Assembly: GCA_021604725.1 (NCBI GenBank)
Contig: BQJN01000024.1
Span: 1 to 49,472 of the forward strand
Origin: Lysobacteraceae bacterium
GTDB taxonomy: Bacteria; Pseudomonadota; Gammaproteobacteria; Xanthomonadales; BQJN01
Direction: 5' to 3'
DNA length: 49,472 nt
Shown here piece after piece: positions 32,489 to 40,428 of this stretch. The notes under the pieces are model-generated. The model was given only the letters and a program-made list of their open reading frames with translations. It was not told the origin of the DNA and did not search any database. Within the stretch, counting starts at the first letter, position 1; each line of letters begins with the position of its first letter. Made by a program: the position numbers and the translations under genes.

Positions 32489-32522
32489 TCGAGAACCTGG
32501 GGATCAGAGCTTTCCTGGCAAG

Positions 32523-33455
32523 CTAGACACCCGTTTCGTGGACGCTAATTCCCGGCGGTTGCCTCGGATGCGCCAGTGACTCACGCCAACTGGTGTAGAT
32601 TCCCGCAACAACCAGCAAGGCGACGCCAACAAATAGACTCGGGTGAGCCACATCGCCCCACAGGTAATAGCCGAACAGCAAAGCCCAGATCATCGCTGAA
32701 TATTCAAACGGCGCGACCAGCGATGCTTCGTGACAGCGAAACGCTTCGGTAACAAAATGTTGGCCCACCGTTGCAGCCACTCCTAGCGCCAACAACCAAA
32801 AAGCGTCGCCGACCCAATCGATCACTTGCCAGTTGGGCCATGCCAGAATTCCGGCTCCGAGTGTAACGACCCAGGTGAAGTGAAAAACCAATGCCGCCGT
32901 ACTTTCCGTGTCAGCCAGTTTTCGAATGGTCAATGCGTTGATCGAGTAGCCTAAAGTGCCTACCGCTGCAGCCAACAGTCCTGACAAAACCCAGCCGTCT
33001 GCGCCCGGTCTGACCATGATCAGCACCCCAATGAAGCCCACCCCCATGGCCAACCAGCGATGAATGCCAACCTTTTCACCCAACATCGGGATAGACAAAG
33101 CGGCGATGACGAATGGCGACACGAAAAATAGTGCATAGACATTGGCCAGCGGCATCAATCTAAAGGCAAATATGATTGCCGACAGCATGGCGACGCCGAT
33201 CAGTCCGCGCATCACATGCATGCCGATTCGACTGGTCTTAAAACCACTTCTTCCCTCGCGATAGAGCACGTACGCGACGATTAGAGGTAAGGCCGTCAAG
33301 CCACGAAGAAAGGCCACTTGAACGCTGGGGTAGCTATATGACAGGTGCTTCATGACCACATCCATAACTGAGAACGCGAAGGTGGCCAGCACCATGCAGA
33401 CGATCCCCCGCAGGGGGCTGGCATGGGGCGGGGTTTGGACAGGTGATTCGGTCAA
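32523..33455 (-). CDS. EamA (DMT) family transporter
   Basis: Ten membrane helices with the EamA double repeat: VCMVLATFAFSVMDVVMKHL at the start of repeat 1, and VTEAFRCHEASLVAPFEYSAM in repeat 2. It is most like the drug/metabolite group near RhaT/YdcZ-type permeases; the substrate is unknown. The start is uncertain. A TTG at 33453-33455 (LTESPVQTPPHASPLRG) leaves about 50 bases for divergent promoters and is used here. An in-frame ATG at 33504-33506 would share bases with the ATG of the divergent LolA-like gene. Not obviously linked to the neighbouring operons. Confidence 0.85.
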   Translation of the reverse strand: MTESPVQTPPHASPLRGIVCMVLATFAFSVMDVVMKHLSYSYPSVQVAFLRGLTALPLIVAYVLYREGRSGFKTSRIGMHVMRGLIGVAMLSAIIFAFRLMPLANVYALFFVSPFVIAALSIPMLGEKVGIHRWLAMGVGFIGVLIMVRPGADGWVLSGLLAAAVGTLGYSINALTIRKLADTESTAALVFHFTWVVTLGAGILAWPNWQVIDWVGDAFWLLALGVAATVGQHFVTEAFRCHEASLVAPFEYSAMIWALLFGYYLWGDVAHPSLFVGVALLVVAGIYTSWRESLAHPRQPPGISVHETGV

Positions 33456-33504
33456 CTTGATACCGGTCAGGCGACTGCGCGAACGGTATTGTATAGTGCA
33501 TCGC

Positions 33505-34290
33505 ATGGGGATCCGCATACTTTGTCTACTGGTACTTGCTTTGCTGTCAGCCTGGCCTGCAGCAAGCACTGGCAACAAGACAGGCCCAGACCCCAGACAA
33601 CTGATCTCCGATGCATTGACGCACTGGAATGGCAGCACCTCGCGCTTCGTCACCAACATGCGAATTCACCGGCCGGATTGGGAGCGGCGAGTCACCATGC
33701 GTATTGTGACCCGCGATACCACCAATTCCCTGGTACGTGTCACCTACCCACCCAAGGAAGCGGGCAATGCCACTTTGCTGGTAGACGGCCGCATGTGGAC
33801 CTACACCCCACGCCTGAATCGGGTTGTTCGCTTGCCTTCCTCAATGATGAGCCAGAACTGGATGGGTTCGGACTTTTCCAACAACGAAATCGCGCGATCA
33901 AGCCAGTTGCTGGAGCATTATGAACTGCGCCTGCTAAGGACCGAAAGCAGCGACCAGCACCTGGTGCATGTCATCGCAGCAATTCCATTCGCCAATGCGC
34001 CGGTCGTCTGGGGCAAGTTGGAGCTGCATCTACGAGATGATCACGTGTTGTTGGAGGAAACGTTTTTCGATCAGGCAGGAGCGCCGGTAAAGCGTCTACA
34101 AAGCCTGGAAACAGGCGTGTTCGACAACCGTGTGATTTCGACTCGACAACGCATGACTAGCCTTGAGCGGGAAGACCAGTGGACTGAGGTCGAGCTCACC
34201 GAGGGTCACTATGACGTCATGCTTGACGATGCCACGTTCACCTTGAGTCAGCTGCGCAACCCAAGTGCTGGCCTGGAGCCTGGTCAGTGA
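33505..34290 (+). CDS. LolA-like outer-membrane lipoprotein-sorting family protein
   Basis: 261 aa. A signal peptide is clear (MGIRILCLLVLALLSAWPAAS). The body fits the family annotated as outer membrane lipoprotein-sorting protein (LolA-like beta half-barrel): VRVTYPPKEAGNATLLVDGRMWTYTPRLNRVVRLPSSMM, and a segment ending with a hydrophobic lining such as LELHLRDDHVLLEE. It would carry a lipid or lipidated cargo across the periplasm. It heads a five-gene run with two FtsX-type permeases, an ATPase and a beta-barrel, all joined by short overlaps. It is not the housekeeping lolA. Confidence 0.85.
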   Translation: MGIRILCLLVLALLSAWPAASTGNKTGPDPRQLISDALTHWNGSTSRFVTNMRIHRPDWERRVTMRIVTRDTTNSLVRVTYPPKEAGNATLLVDGRMWTYTPRLNRVVRLPSSMMSQNWMGSDFSNNEIARSSQLLEHYELRLLRTESSDQHLVHVIAAIPFANAPVVWGKLELHLRDDHVLLEETFFDQAGAPVKRLQSLETGVFDNRVISTRQRMTSLEREDQWTEVELTEGHYDVMLDDATFTLSQLRNPSAGLEPGQ

Positions 34291-35537
34291 CGGTGATGCC
34301 GTTGGCTGCCCGACTGGCCTGGCGCAACCTGTGGCGGCGGCCGAAGCGGACCGTATTGATGTTGCTCGCATTGGCGTTCTGCAACGGCGTTCTGGTGTTG
34401 CTGATGTCGCTGCAGGTCGCCACCTATGCTGCAATCATCGATGGCACCTTGGGGTTCGGCACCGGCCACGTTCGAATTGAGCACCAGGACCGCCAGGATG
34501 CCGATGATATTCGGCTGTCTGTGCCCAACATCACTCACCACTCAGCTCGCCTTCGAGACCAAGCCGGGTTGCGCGCCAGCGCCACTGCTCGGGCCTTTGC
34601 CTTGGTCATTAGCGAGAGTCAATCATTGGCCATTCCGGTGCTGGGCAAGGAGGCGGCGTACGAGTCCCTGGTATCCAGTTTGCCAAACCGCATAAAACAT
34701 GGTCGCTACCTGCGTTCGGGTGCAGCCGAGGCGGTGATCGGGGTTCGGCTGGCCGCACAGCTAAACGTTGAGATTGGTGACGAGCTTACGCTACTGGGCA
34801 GTGGAATGGACTACTCTCTGGCAGCGGACGTGTTGACGGTTGTCGGTATCGTCGAATCGGGCTTTGACTCCATCGACAGACTGACCTTGCACATGCCGAT
34901 CGAGCGATTTGACCTTGCTTTCTCGATGTTGGGCCATGGCCATTGGGTGAGTGTCGTCGGTGATGATGCCCTGCGTTCGACCCAGCTTGTTGACACTTTG
35001 CGAAAGCGTTTTGTTGACTTGCAGCAGTCGCCGATCAGGATTGTTGACTGGGACCAATTGGCTCCAGGGCTCAAACAAAGCATCCTCGCCGACATCTCAG
35101 CATCCTTCATCATGTATCTGATTCTGATCTTGCTGGTCTCGTTCCACGCTCTGAATGCGCAAATGATGTCGGTGATCGAACGCACCGGAGAGTTTGGCGT
35201 CTCGCTGGCGCTTGGGCTGGCACCGGGCAAACTGGCCAGGATTGTAATTCTGGAGAGTTTGTTTATCGGCGTTGCCGCGGCATTGATTGGCATCGTTATC
35301 GGCAGCGCTGTTGTCCTCTACCTAAGCGCTACTGGCCTGCAGTTGCCGGGACTGGAAGCGGTGGCCGAACGATTCAATTTGCCACCGCGGCTCTATCCCT
35401 ACTGGAGCCTTACCGGAGCCCTGATCGGCCCGGTGGCTGTGACTGCGGCATTGTTGTTGGCCACAGTGTGGCCCGCCCAGCGCATTCGAAACTTGCATCC
35501 AATTACTGCCATGAAATCCGGCCCGTGTTACACCTGA
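34287..35537 (+). CDS. FtsX/LolE-type ABC transporter permease (first)
   Basis: 416 aa, starting with GTG at 34287-34289 in a 4-base GTGA overlap; an ATG three codons later is possible. One N-terminal helix (LMLLALAFCNGVLVLLMSL) is followed by a large periplasmic MacB-like domain and three C-terminal helices (FIMYLILILLVSFHALNAQM; SLFIGVAAALIGIVIGSAVVL; ALIGPVAVTAALLLATVWPA). This four-helix topology is shared with LolC, LolE and MacB. The motif ERTGEFGVSLALG is the coupling region. It lies between the LolA-like and the second permease gene. Confidence 0.9.
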   Translation: MTVMPLAARLAWRNLWRRPKRTVLMLLALAFCNGVLVLLMSLQVATYAAIIDGTLGFGTGHVRIEHQDRQDADDIRLSVPNITHHSARLRDQAGLRASATARAFALVISESQSLAIPVLGKEAAYESLVSSLPNRIKHGRYLRSGAAEAVIGVRLAAQLNVEIGDELTLLGSGMDYSLAADVLTVVGIVESGFDSIDRLTLHMPIERFDLAFSMLGHGHWVSVVGDDALRSTQLVDTLRKRFVDLQQSPIRIVDWDQLAPGLKQSILADISASFIMYLILILLVSFHALNAQMMSVIERTGEFGVSLALGLAPGKLARIVILESLFIGVAAALIGIVIGSAVVLYLSATGLQLPGLEAVAERFNLPPRLYPYWSLTGALIGPVAVTAALLLATVWPAQRIRNLHPITAMKSGPCYT

Positions 35538-36745
35538 CGCTGGCGTGGCGCAATATTTGGCGAAACCAGCAACGAAGTTGGCTGTTGCTCTCGGCGATCG
35601 CGCTAGGCATAGCTGCCACCTTGCTGATGACGGCACTGCTCAGAGGGATGTCGCACAACATGCTCGAAGACAATTTGCAGATTCTTCCCGGCCACCTGCA
35701 AATTCAGGCACCCGCATATTTTCAGGACCCATCGCTGCAACACAGCCTGCGCTGGCCCAATACTGATTTGCTCGAGCTTCTTGAGGCCGAACCTGCTGTC
35801 ACCGGCTGGACACCACGGCTTGTGCGACAGGTGATGGTGCAATCAGAGCGGGTTAACTCCGCTTTGTTGCTTATTGGCGTCGACCCCGAACGTGATGCGA
35901 TGGTGTCTTTTTTCGCTGAACAGCCTGATTTGCTGCGTAAACTGGTCGACCCAAACGAAGCAAAGGTATTGCTCGGCCGAAGCGCGGTGAAAAGACTGAA
36001 AACAGCAGTTGGCCGAAGAATCGTCGTCACCACCCAGGATCATCGAGGCGATCTGGCTGAGAGCGGCCTTACGGTTGTCGGACAGTTCGTAGGTCTGTTC
36101 GAGTCGCTGGAAAATCGCTATGCCTTTGCGCATATTGCGACCGTGCAAAGACTCACTGGGCTTGCGAGTTCGGCATCGTTCATTGCCGTGAAAACCGAAG
36201 ATTATTCGACATTGGAGGGCTTGGGAAAACGGCTCGCTGCCGCCCTTGGTCCTGACCTTCATTTCATATCCTGGCAACAACTAGACCCCTATCTGCAAGG
36301 TATTTTGCAACTGATGAATGCAGTCGTCATCATTTGGGCAATAATAGTGTTCATTGCGATGGCCTTTGGTTTGATCAATGCAATGGCCATGGCGGTATTT
36401 GAGCGCACCGCCGAGTTCGGTCTGGTACAAGCCCTTGGCTGGCGACCTTCACAGGTGGTTTGGGTAGTTATGCTGGAAGCAATGATGCTGCTGATCATAG
36501 GTATTTCCGCGGGTTCGCTATTGGCCTGGGCCATCGCGTTGCCAATGCAGGGCGGAATCGAGTTCGACCTGTTCGCTGAAGGGCTCAAGGCGTTTGGTTC
36601 GCGACCTGTGCTCTACCCGACGCTGATATTGAAGGATGTCATCATCATCGATGCCCTGGTCTTGCTTTGCGGTCTGCTGGCCAGCTTGTCACCCGCCTTG
36701 AGTGCCTGCCGCCTTAAGCCAACCGACGCAATCCGATCGGCATGA
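35525..36745 (+). CDS. FtsX/LolC-type ABC transporter permease (second)
   Basis: 406 aa, taken from the GTG at 35525-35527 (LHLTLAWRNIWRNQQRS), overlapping the first permease by 13 bases. It has the same four-helix plan: SWLLLSAIALGIAATLLMTAL, then a periplasmic domain, then NAVVIIWAIIVFIAMAFGLIN, LEAMMLLIIGISAGSLLAWAI and DALVLLCGLLASLSPALS. The coupling motif is FERTAEFGLVQALGWRPSQ. Two different permeases suggest a heterodimeric exporter, as in LolCDE. It overlaps the ATPase gene by 4 bases. Confidence 0.9.
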   Translation: MLHLTLAWRNIWRNQQRSWLLLSAIALGIAATLLMTALLRGMSHNMLEDNLQILPGHLQIQAPAYFQDPSLQHSLRWPNTDLLELLEAEPAVTGWTPRLVRQVMVQSERVNSALLLIGVDPERDAMVSFFAEQPDLLRKLVDPNEAKVLLGRSAVKRLKTAVGRRIVVTTQDHRGDLAESGLTVVGQFVGLFESLENRYAFAHIATVQRLTGLASSASFIAVKTEDYSTLEGLGKRLAAALGPDLHFISWQQLDPYLQGILQLMNAVVIIWAIIVFIAMAFGLINAMAMAVFERTAEFGLVQALGWRPSQVVWVVMLEAMMLLIIGISAGSLLAWAIALPMQGGIEFDLFAEGLKAFGSRPVLYPTLILKDVIIIDALVLLCGLLASLSPALSACRLKPTDAIRSA

Positions 36746-37440
36746 ACGAACCCACTCTAAATATGCTGAATGCGAGCAAGTGGTATCACCAGGGCAACTC
36801 CCGCATTGCCGGTCTCGACCAAGTATCGCTTCAGTTGCTTCACGGCGAATTCGCATGTCTTTGCGGCCCGTCGGGCTCGGGCAAAACTACGCTGCTAAAC
36901 GTCGCTGGCGGCCTCGATCAGGTCGAATCGGGGCAAGTCATTGTCGATGGAGAGCACCTGGAGACGATGCGACCGGCGCAGCTGTCAAAACTTCGGCTAC
37001 AGCGACTTGGGTTTGTGTTTCAGTCCTTGAATCTGATTCCTGTGCTCAGCGCCAGAGAGAACGTAGAATTTGTCATGCAGATGCAAGGCGTGGCCGTCAG
37101 CGAGCGCCGCACACGAGCTACAGAAGTGCTTGCGCAAGTGGGTCTTGCCGGGCTGGAAGATCGGCGGCCAGGTGAGCTGTCCGGCGGTCAACAGCAGCGA
37201 GTGGCAGTGGCCCGAGCGATCGCCTCACGGCCCGCTTTGATTCTGGCTGATGAACCTACGGCCAACCTGGATTCGAAAACAGCGTCGGAGCTGATGGATC
37301 TACTGCTGCGCATTAATCATGAAGATAGAACGACGTTTCTGATTTCTACTCATGACTTGAGGATCACCTCAAAGGCGCAGCGAATACTGAACATCAAAGA
37401 CGGTAAGTTGGTCAGCGACAGCAGGCAAACCGAGGCATGA
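36742..37440 (+). CDS. LolD/MacB-type ABC transporter ATPase
   Basis: 232 aa. Walker A is CGPSGSGKTTLLNVAGG, the signature LSGGQQQRVAVARAIASRP, Walker B LILADEPTANLDSKT, and the switch histidine ISTHDLRI. The fold and the loop VFQSLNLIPVLSARENVEF are typical of LolD/MacB/FtsE. It would energise the two preceding permeases. It overlaps the following beta-barrel gene by 4 bases, so all five genes form one transcript. Confidence 0.95.
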   Translation: MNEPTLNMLNASKWYHQGNSRIAGLDQVSLQLLHGEFACLCGPSGSGKTTLLNVAGGLDQVESGQVIVDGEHLETMRPAQLSKLRLQRLGFVFQSLNLIPVLSARENVEFVMQMQGVAVSERRTRATEVLAQVGLAGLEDRRPGELSGGQQQRVAVARAIASRPALILADEPTANLDSKTASELMDLLLRINHEDRTTFLISTHDLRITSKAQRILNIKDGKLVSDSRQTEA

Positions 37441-38717
37441 TTCGACGCTGCTCTGCTCTAGGCCTGGCCGTTTGGCTGGCCGGCTCCAATCCTCAGGTTT
37501 GCGCCAGCGATCAGCAGTTCAGTGGATTTATAAAAGCGCGCTACCAGCACGCCACTTTCCCGGAGAGAAGCGCAATCGCCGAGCAGGGCTATGCTGACAC
37601 CACTGATTTTGGGACCGAGTGGCGCGGAGTCTGGCGCTGGCAAGCCGGACCTGGCTGGTCGTTCGCAGGCGACGTTCAACTGATCGGCGTCCAATCGGAC
37701 ACTTTGGCCTTGTCTGAGTCTGTCAGCGATCCTCGGTTTAGCTTCGCCTCGCCACTGCCATCCGATGACGCTCGGTACTGGGACATGACCACCACCCTGG
37801 CGAGCGGAGATGGCGACAAACATGCTGTCATCGGCCGCCTGGATCGACTTTGGGCGGCCTATCGCCATGGCAACGTATCGCTCAAACTTGGGCGCCAGGC
37901 CTTGAGTTGGGGCAGCGGCTTGATCTTTACGCCGCTCGATCTGTTCAGCCCGTTTAACCCGTTACAGGTCGATCGGGATTACAAGCCTGGAGACGACATG
38001 TTGACCGGCCAGTGGCAACTCGGTGACGACGACTTGCAATGGGCCGCCGTTGCCAGACGCGATGCGGACAGCGGTCAATCCAGCCAAGACCAAAATACGC
38101 TGGCGCTGAAGTACCACGCCATTGTCGGCAATACCGAACTGGATGCTCTGGCAGCACAACACTACGGTGAGCCGATGTTGGGATTTGGCATCACCACCGA
38201 ATGGGCTTCAATCATCTGGCGAGGCGAGGGAACGGTCACCGAGGTGGGCAGGGAAAGAATCTCAACGGCGGTACTTGGCATGACCTGGTCGACCAGTATG
38301 GGCCAACGTCCTGTAACTGTTGCGGCAGAGTACTATTACTCGGGTTACGGCCAGGCAGCCAACAACTATGGTCGTACCCGCTTGCTGCTAAACCCACCGT
38401 TGTCCGACAGATTGGTTCGTGGCGAATTATTTACTTTGGCTCGGCGTTACGCCGCCGTGTCGGCTTGGGCCGAAATCAATCCGCGCTGGTCGCTAACACC
38501 CGTTCTGATTGCAAACCTCGATGACAGCAGTGGTGTCGCTCAAATCAGCTCGCGTTACGATGTAACGGAGTCTCTGGTCGTATTGGGCTCAGTGACCGCA
38601 CCGATTGGCAGCTTTGGTTCAGAGTACGGCGGGTTTGAATACCGACGAGTGGTCAGAAATGTGGTCATTGCCGACAGCGGGCCGGCTGCCTTCATTCAGT
38701 TGGCCTGGTATTACTAG
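37437..38717 (+). CDS. Outer-membrane beta-barrel protein linked to the ABC exporter
   Basis: 426 aa. Signal peptide (MIRRCSALGLAVWLAGSNPQVCAS), then alternating aromatic beta strands, such as FSGFIKARYQHATFPER, VSLKLGRQALSWGSGLIFTPLDLFSPFNPL and VTVAAEYYYSGYGQA. The last residue is tyrosine (LAWYY), as expected of an outer-membrane barrel recognised by BAM. The internal motif LGRQALSWG-x-G resembles DUF1302/alginate-export-type barrels. It is the last gene of the LolA-like/ABC run, so it may be the outer-membrane acceptor or exit. Substrate unknown. Confidence 0.85.
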   Translation: MIRRCSALGLAVWLAGSNPQVCASDQQFSGFIKARYQHATFPERSAIAEQGYADTTDFGTEWRGVWRWQAGPGWSFAGDVQLIGVQSDTLALSESVSDPRFSFASPLPSDDARYWDMTTTLASGDGDKHAVIGRLDRLWAAYRHGNVSLKLGRQALSWGSGLIFTPLDLFSPFNPLQVDRDYKPGDDMLTGQWQLGDDDLQWAAVARRDADSGQSSQDQNTLALKYHAIVGNTELDALAAQHYGEPMLGFGITTEWASIIWRGEGTVTEVGRERISTAVLGMTWSTSMGQRPVTVAAEYYYSGYGQAANNYGRTRLLLNPPLSDRLVRGELFTLARRYAAVSAWAEINPRWSLTPVLIANLDDSSGVAQISSRYDVTESLVVLGSVTAPIGSFGSEYGGFEYRRVVRNVVIADSGPAAFIQLAWYY

Positions 38718-38771
38718 GTCGCCAAATTGCAGCCTCGCGCCTTATATGGACGCATTGCTGTCTACGAGTTT

Positions 38772-38804
38772 CAAAAAAAAACGGGGCGCCTCAAGCGCCC
38801 CGTT
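38772..38804 (-). terminator. Rho-independent terminator of the small heat-shock gene
   Basis: Perfect 9-base stem ACGGGGCGC (38781-38789) and GCGCCCCGT (38795-38803) with a 5-base loop. On the minus strand it is followed by a run of T (the A-tract 38773-38780). It begins 30 bases after the hsp20 stop and also lies after the convergent beta-barrel gene. Confidence 0.92.
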
Positions 38805-38833
38805 CAATAGAGTGGGAGTGTCAGGTCAAGCCG

Positions 38834-39301
38834 TTAGGCGGCTTTGGATTTGCCCTCTAACAGGGTGCCCTTCTTCTCACCAGAGTTGATTGCGATTTGA
38901 CGCGGCTTCATCGCGTCAGGCAATTCGCGTCGCAAGTCGATGTGCAGCAGACCGTTGACCAGGCTGGCATCTCTTACTTCAACGTAGTCCGCCAGCTGGA
39001 AGCGGCGCTCAAAGGCGCGTTCAGCGATTCCGCGATGAACGAAATTGCGTCCTTCCTCTTTGCTTTCACGCTTGCCAGTGACAATCAACGTGTTGCGGTC
39101 AGTGGTGAGCTCAAGGTCGTCTTCGGCAAAACCGGCGACAGCCATGGTGATGCGATACTCGTCATCGCCAGTGAGCTCAATATTGTATGGGGGATACCCG
39201 CTTCCAGAATCCGAGCCTTGGCTGGCGGAATCGAGCAGGTTGAACAGACGGTCAAAGCCGATGGCAGACCGATACAGCGGGGAAAAATCAAACGTAGTCA
39301 T
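38834..39301 (-). CDS. Small heat-shock protein (Hsp20/IbpA family)
   Basis: 155 aa from the ATG at 39299-39301 (MTTFDFSPLYRSAIGFDRL), with GGAG about 10 bases upstream. It is an ATP-independent chaperone holding unfolded proteins in oligomers. The alpha-crystallin domain runs at about residues 37-130, with YNIELTGDDEYRITMAVAGF and LVNGLLHIDLRREL. The IxI-type tail motif is present as QIAIN. The N-terminus is almost that of IbpA. It is a single-gene unit with a sigma-32-like promoter, a thermometer-like leader and a strong terminator, so heat-inducible expression is predicted. Confidence 0.96.
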   Translation of the reverse strand: MTTFDFSPLYRSAIGFDRLFNLLDSASQGSDSGSGYPPYNIELTGDDEYRITMAVAGFAEDDLELTTDRNTLIVTGKRESKEEGRNFVHRGIAERAFERRFQLADYVEVRDASLVNGLLHIDLRRELPDAMKPRQIAINSGEKKGTLLEGKSKAA

Positions 39302-39305
39302 ATCA

Positions 39306-39327
39306 CTATTCTCCAATTAAGCAATAG
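39306..39327 (-). promoter_or_regulatory. ROSE-like RNA thermometer hairpin over the hsp20 ribosome-binding site
   Basis: On the minus strand, CUAUUGCU (left arm) faces GGAGAAUAG (right arm, containing the Shine-Dalgarno) across a short loop. Five regular pairs (CUAUU with AAUAG) are followed by a G-G opposition and a C-G pair. The UUGCU-opposite-GGAG arrangement is the hallmark of ROSE elements in small heat-shock gene leaders. A second, stronger hairpin lies upstream (GCCCAG..TGGGC, about 39340-39361), as in ROSE leaders with several stems. No structure calculation was possible here. Confidence 0.65.
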
Positions 39328-39397
39328 CAAGTTTTAAGGTGCCCACCGACATTCGGCTGGGCGGTCTGTGGTCCCTAAAAGGCGACCACGTAACCTT

Positions 39398-39426
39398 AGA
39401 TGGGACTCGTTGAAAAAAGTTTCAAG
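39398..39426 (-). promoter_or_regulatory. Sigma-32 (heat-shock) promoter of hsp20
   Basis: Minus strand: -35 CTTGAAA (39420-39426), 14-base spacer, -10 TCCCATCT (39398-39405). The sigma-32 consensus is CTTGAAA and CCCCATNT with a 13-15 base spacer; only one base deviates. Transcription would begin near 39390, giving a leader of about 90 bases before the ATG. Confidence 0.85.
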
Positions 39427-39441
39427 GGCATTTGTTTGCGC

Positions 39442-39483
39442 GCAAAAAAAAACGAGAGGTTGGTCTGTAACCAACCTCTCGTT
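39442..39483 (-). terminator. Strong Rho-independent terminator upstream of hsp20
   Basis: Perfect 14-base stem, AACGAGAGGTTGGT (39451-39464) and ACCAACCTCTCGTT (39470-39483), loop of five. On the minus strand it runs into an eight-base T-tract. It would end transcripts coming from the acyltransferase gene, or an independent small RNA, before the hsp20 promoter. Confidence 0.93.
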
Positions 39484-39600
39484 GCCTCCCTGGTGGTAGC
39501 TTCATGCATCAAACACCCCTGATGAACAGCTACCTGGCCTCCTTGCCATGCCCCAATTTCAAGCACGCGTCTTCAACCCGCACACTATCTCGCATTTGGC
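39484..39600 (-). ncRNA. Candidate structured small RNA or acyltransferase 3' UTR
   Basis: No gene lies between the terminator at 39483 and the acyltransferase stop at 39625. On the minus strand the stretch has a long imperfect hairpin (arms 39495-39505 and 39522-39534, including GGTAGC/GCTACC and TTCAT/ATGAA) flanked by purine-rich AAGGAGG and AGGGAGG, and it ends at the 14-base-stem terminator. This is the layout of a small RNA or a stable 3' UTR product. GGA motifs could bind CsrA/RsmA; that is speculative. I found no clear promoter and do not recognise an RNA family. Confidence 0.4.
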
Positions 39601-39624
39601 GTGAAGAAAATGTGAAGAACGCGC

Positions 39625-40356
39625 CTACAACGCGGACGCAATAGCCTCTCTGGTTTGGTCTCGCAGGCGAATCGCTCGGTCGCTACCTTCACCGTGTTTG
39701 ATCGGTTGATGGAATACCAGCTCCACGCGGCCAGGAAACAGATCCAGCGTCTTGTTGGGCAGTAAACGATTGGTGTGCCGCAAGGTCACGGGCAGTACAG
39801 GCAAGTCCAGATCGACAGCCATTCTGAACGCCCCCTTCTTGAATGGCAGAAGCTGGCCAGTGCTGGAGCGCGTGCCCTCCGCAAAGAAAATAATGCACGT
39901 GCCGTTTGAAATCTTGTCACGAACTTCGCCGATTGCGGCGCGAGCTGCGTCAGTATTGCGTCGATCTACAAATACATGACCGAGTGCAGCGCAGCCAGAG
40001 CCGATGAACGGAACCTTGCGAAGCTCTGCTTTGATCACCCAGCGAAAATCAAGACCGACCCATCCGTACAAGGCAATGATGTCGTACATCGACAGGTGAT
40101 TGGCAACAATGACATAGGATTGACCGTCGACCAGGTGTTCGCGGCCGGCAACGTGAATCGCCGCAGGTGTTGCAAACGCGATAATACGAGCCCACACCGG
40201 TCCAAGCTTGCCGGCAATTCGCGGCCCAACAACGGCCGAGCCGAGCACTACCAAGGTACCGCAAACGACTGTAGCCACCAAGGCCACGGGAATGGCTACC
40301 AACCACTTCCAGGGTTGATACAGCCACCAAAGGATGCGGTTTCTCTGTGCCGTCAT
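39625..40356 (-). CDS. PlsC-type 1-acyl-glycerol-3-phosphate acyltransferase
   Basis: 243 aa from the ATG at 40354-40356 (MTAQRNRILWWLY); an ATG six codons earlier is possible. An N-terminal membrane helix pair (WLVAIPVALVATVVCGTLVVL) precedes the acyltransferase motifs: NHLSMYD (NHx4D, motif I), and FFAEGTRSSTG (motif III region). KAELRKVPFIG and PVLPVTLRHTN complete the pattern. It would add the second acyl chain in phosphatidic acid synthesis at the inner membrane. Whether it is the essential plsC or an accessory copy is unknown. Confidence 0.93.
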   Translation of the reverse strand: MTAQRNRILWWLYQPWKWLVAIPVALVATVVCGTLVVLGSAVVGPRIAGKLGPVWARIIAFATPAAIHVAGREHLVDGQSYVIVANHLSMYDIIALYGWVGLDFRWVIKAELRKVPFIGSGCAALGHVFVDRRNTDAARAAIGEVRDKISNGTCIIFFAEGTRSSTGQLLPFKKGAFRMAVDLDLPVLPVTLRHTNRLLPNKTLDLFPGRVELVFHQPIKHGEGSDRAIRLRDQTREAIASAL

Positions 40357-40428
40357 GGGCAGCAAGTCTAACACCGCTTGATCGGCTTGCGAATCGCCCT
40401 GAGCAGCCAGCCGCTGAGCGGTTCGATG

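Noticed and set aside
39451-39483. 14-base perfect inverted repeat considered as a recombination or attachment site
   Set aside because: The T-tract on the minus strand and the position after a gene fit an intrinsic terminator; no integrase or second copy is seen.
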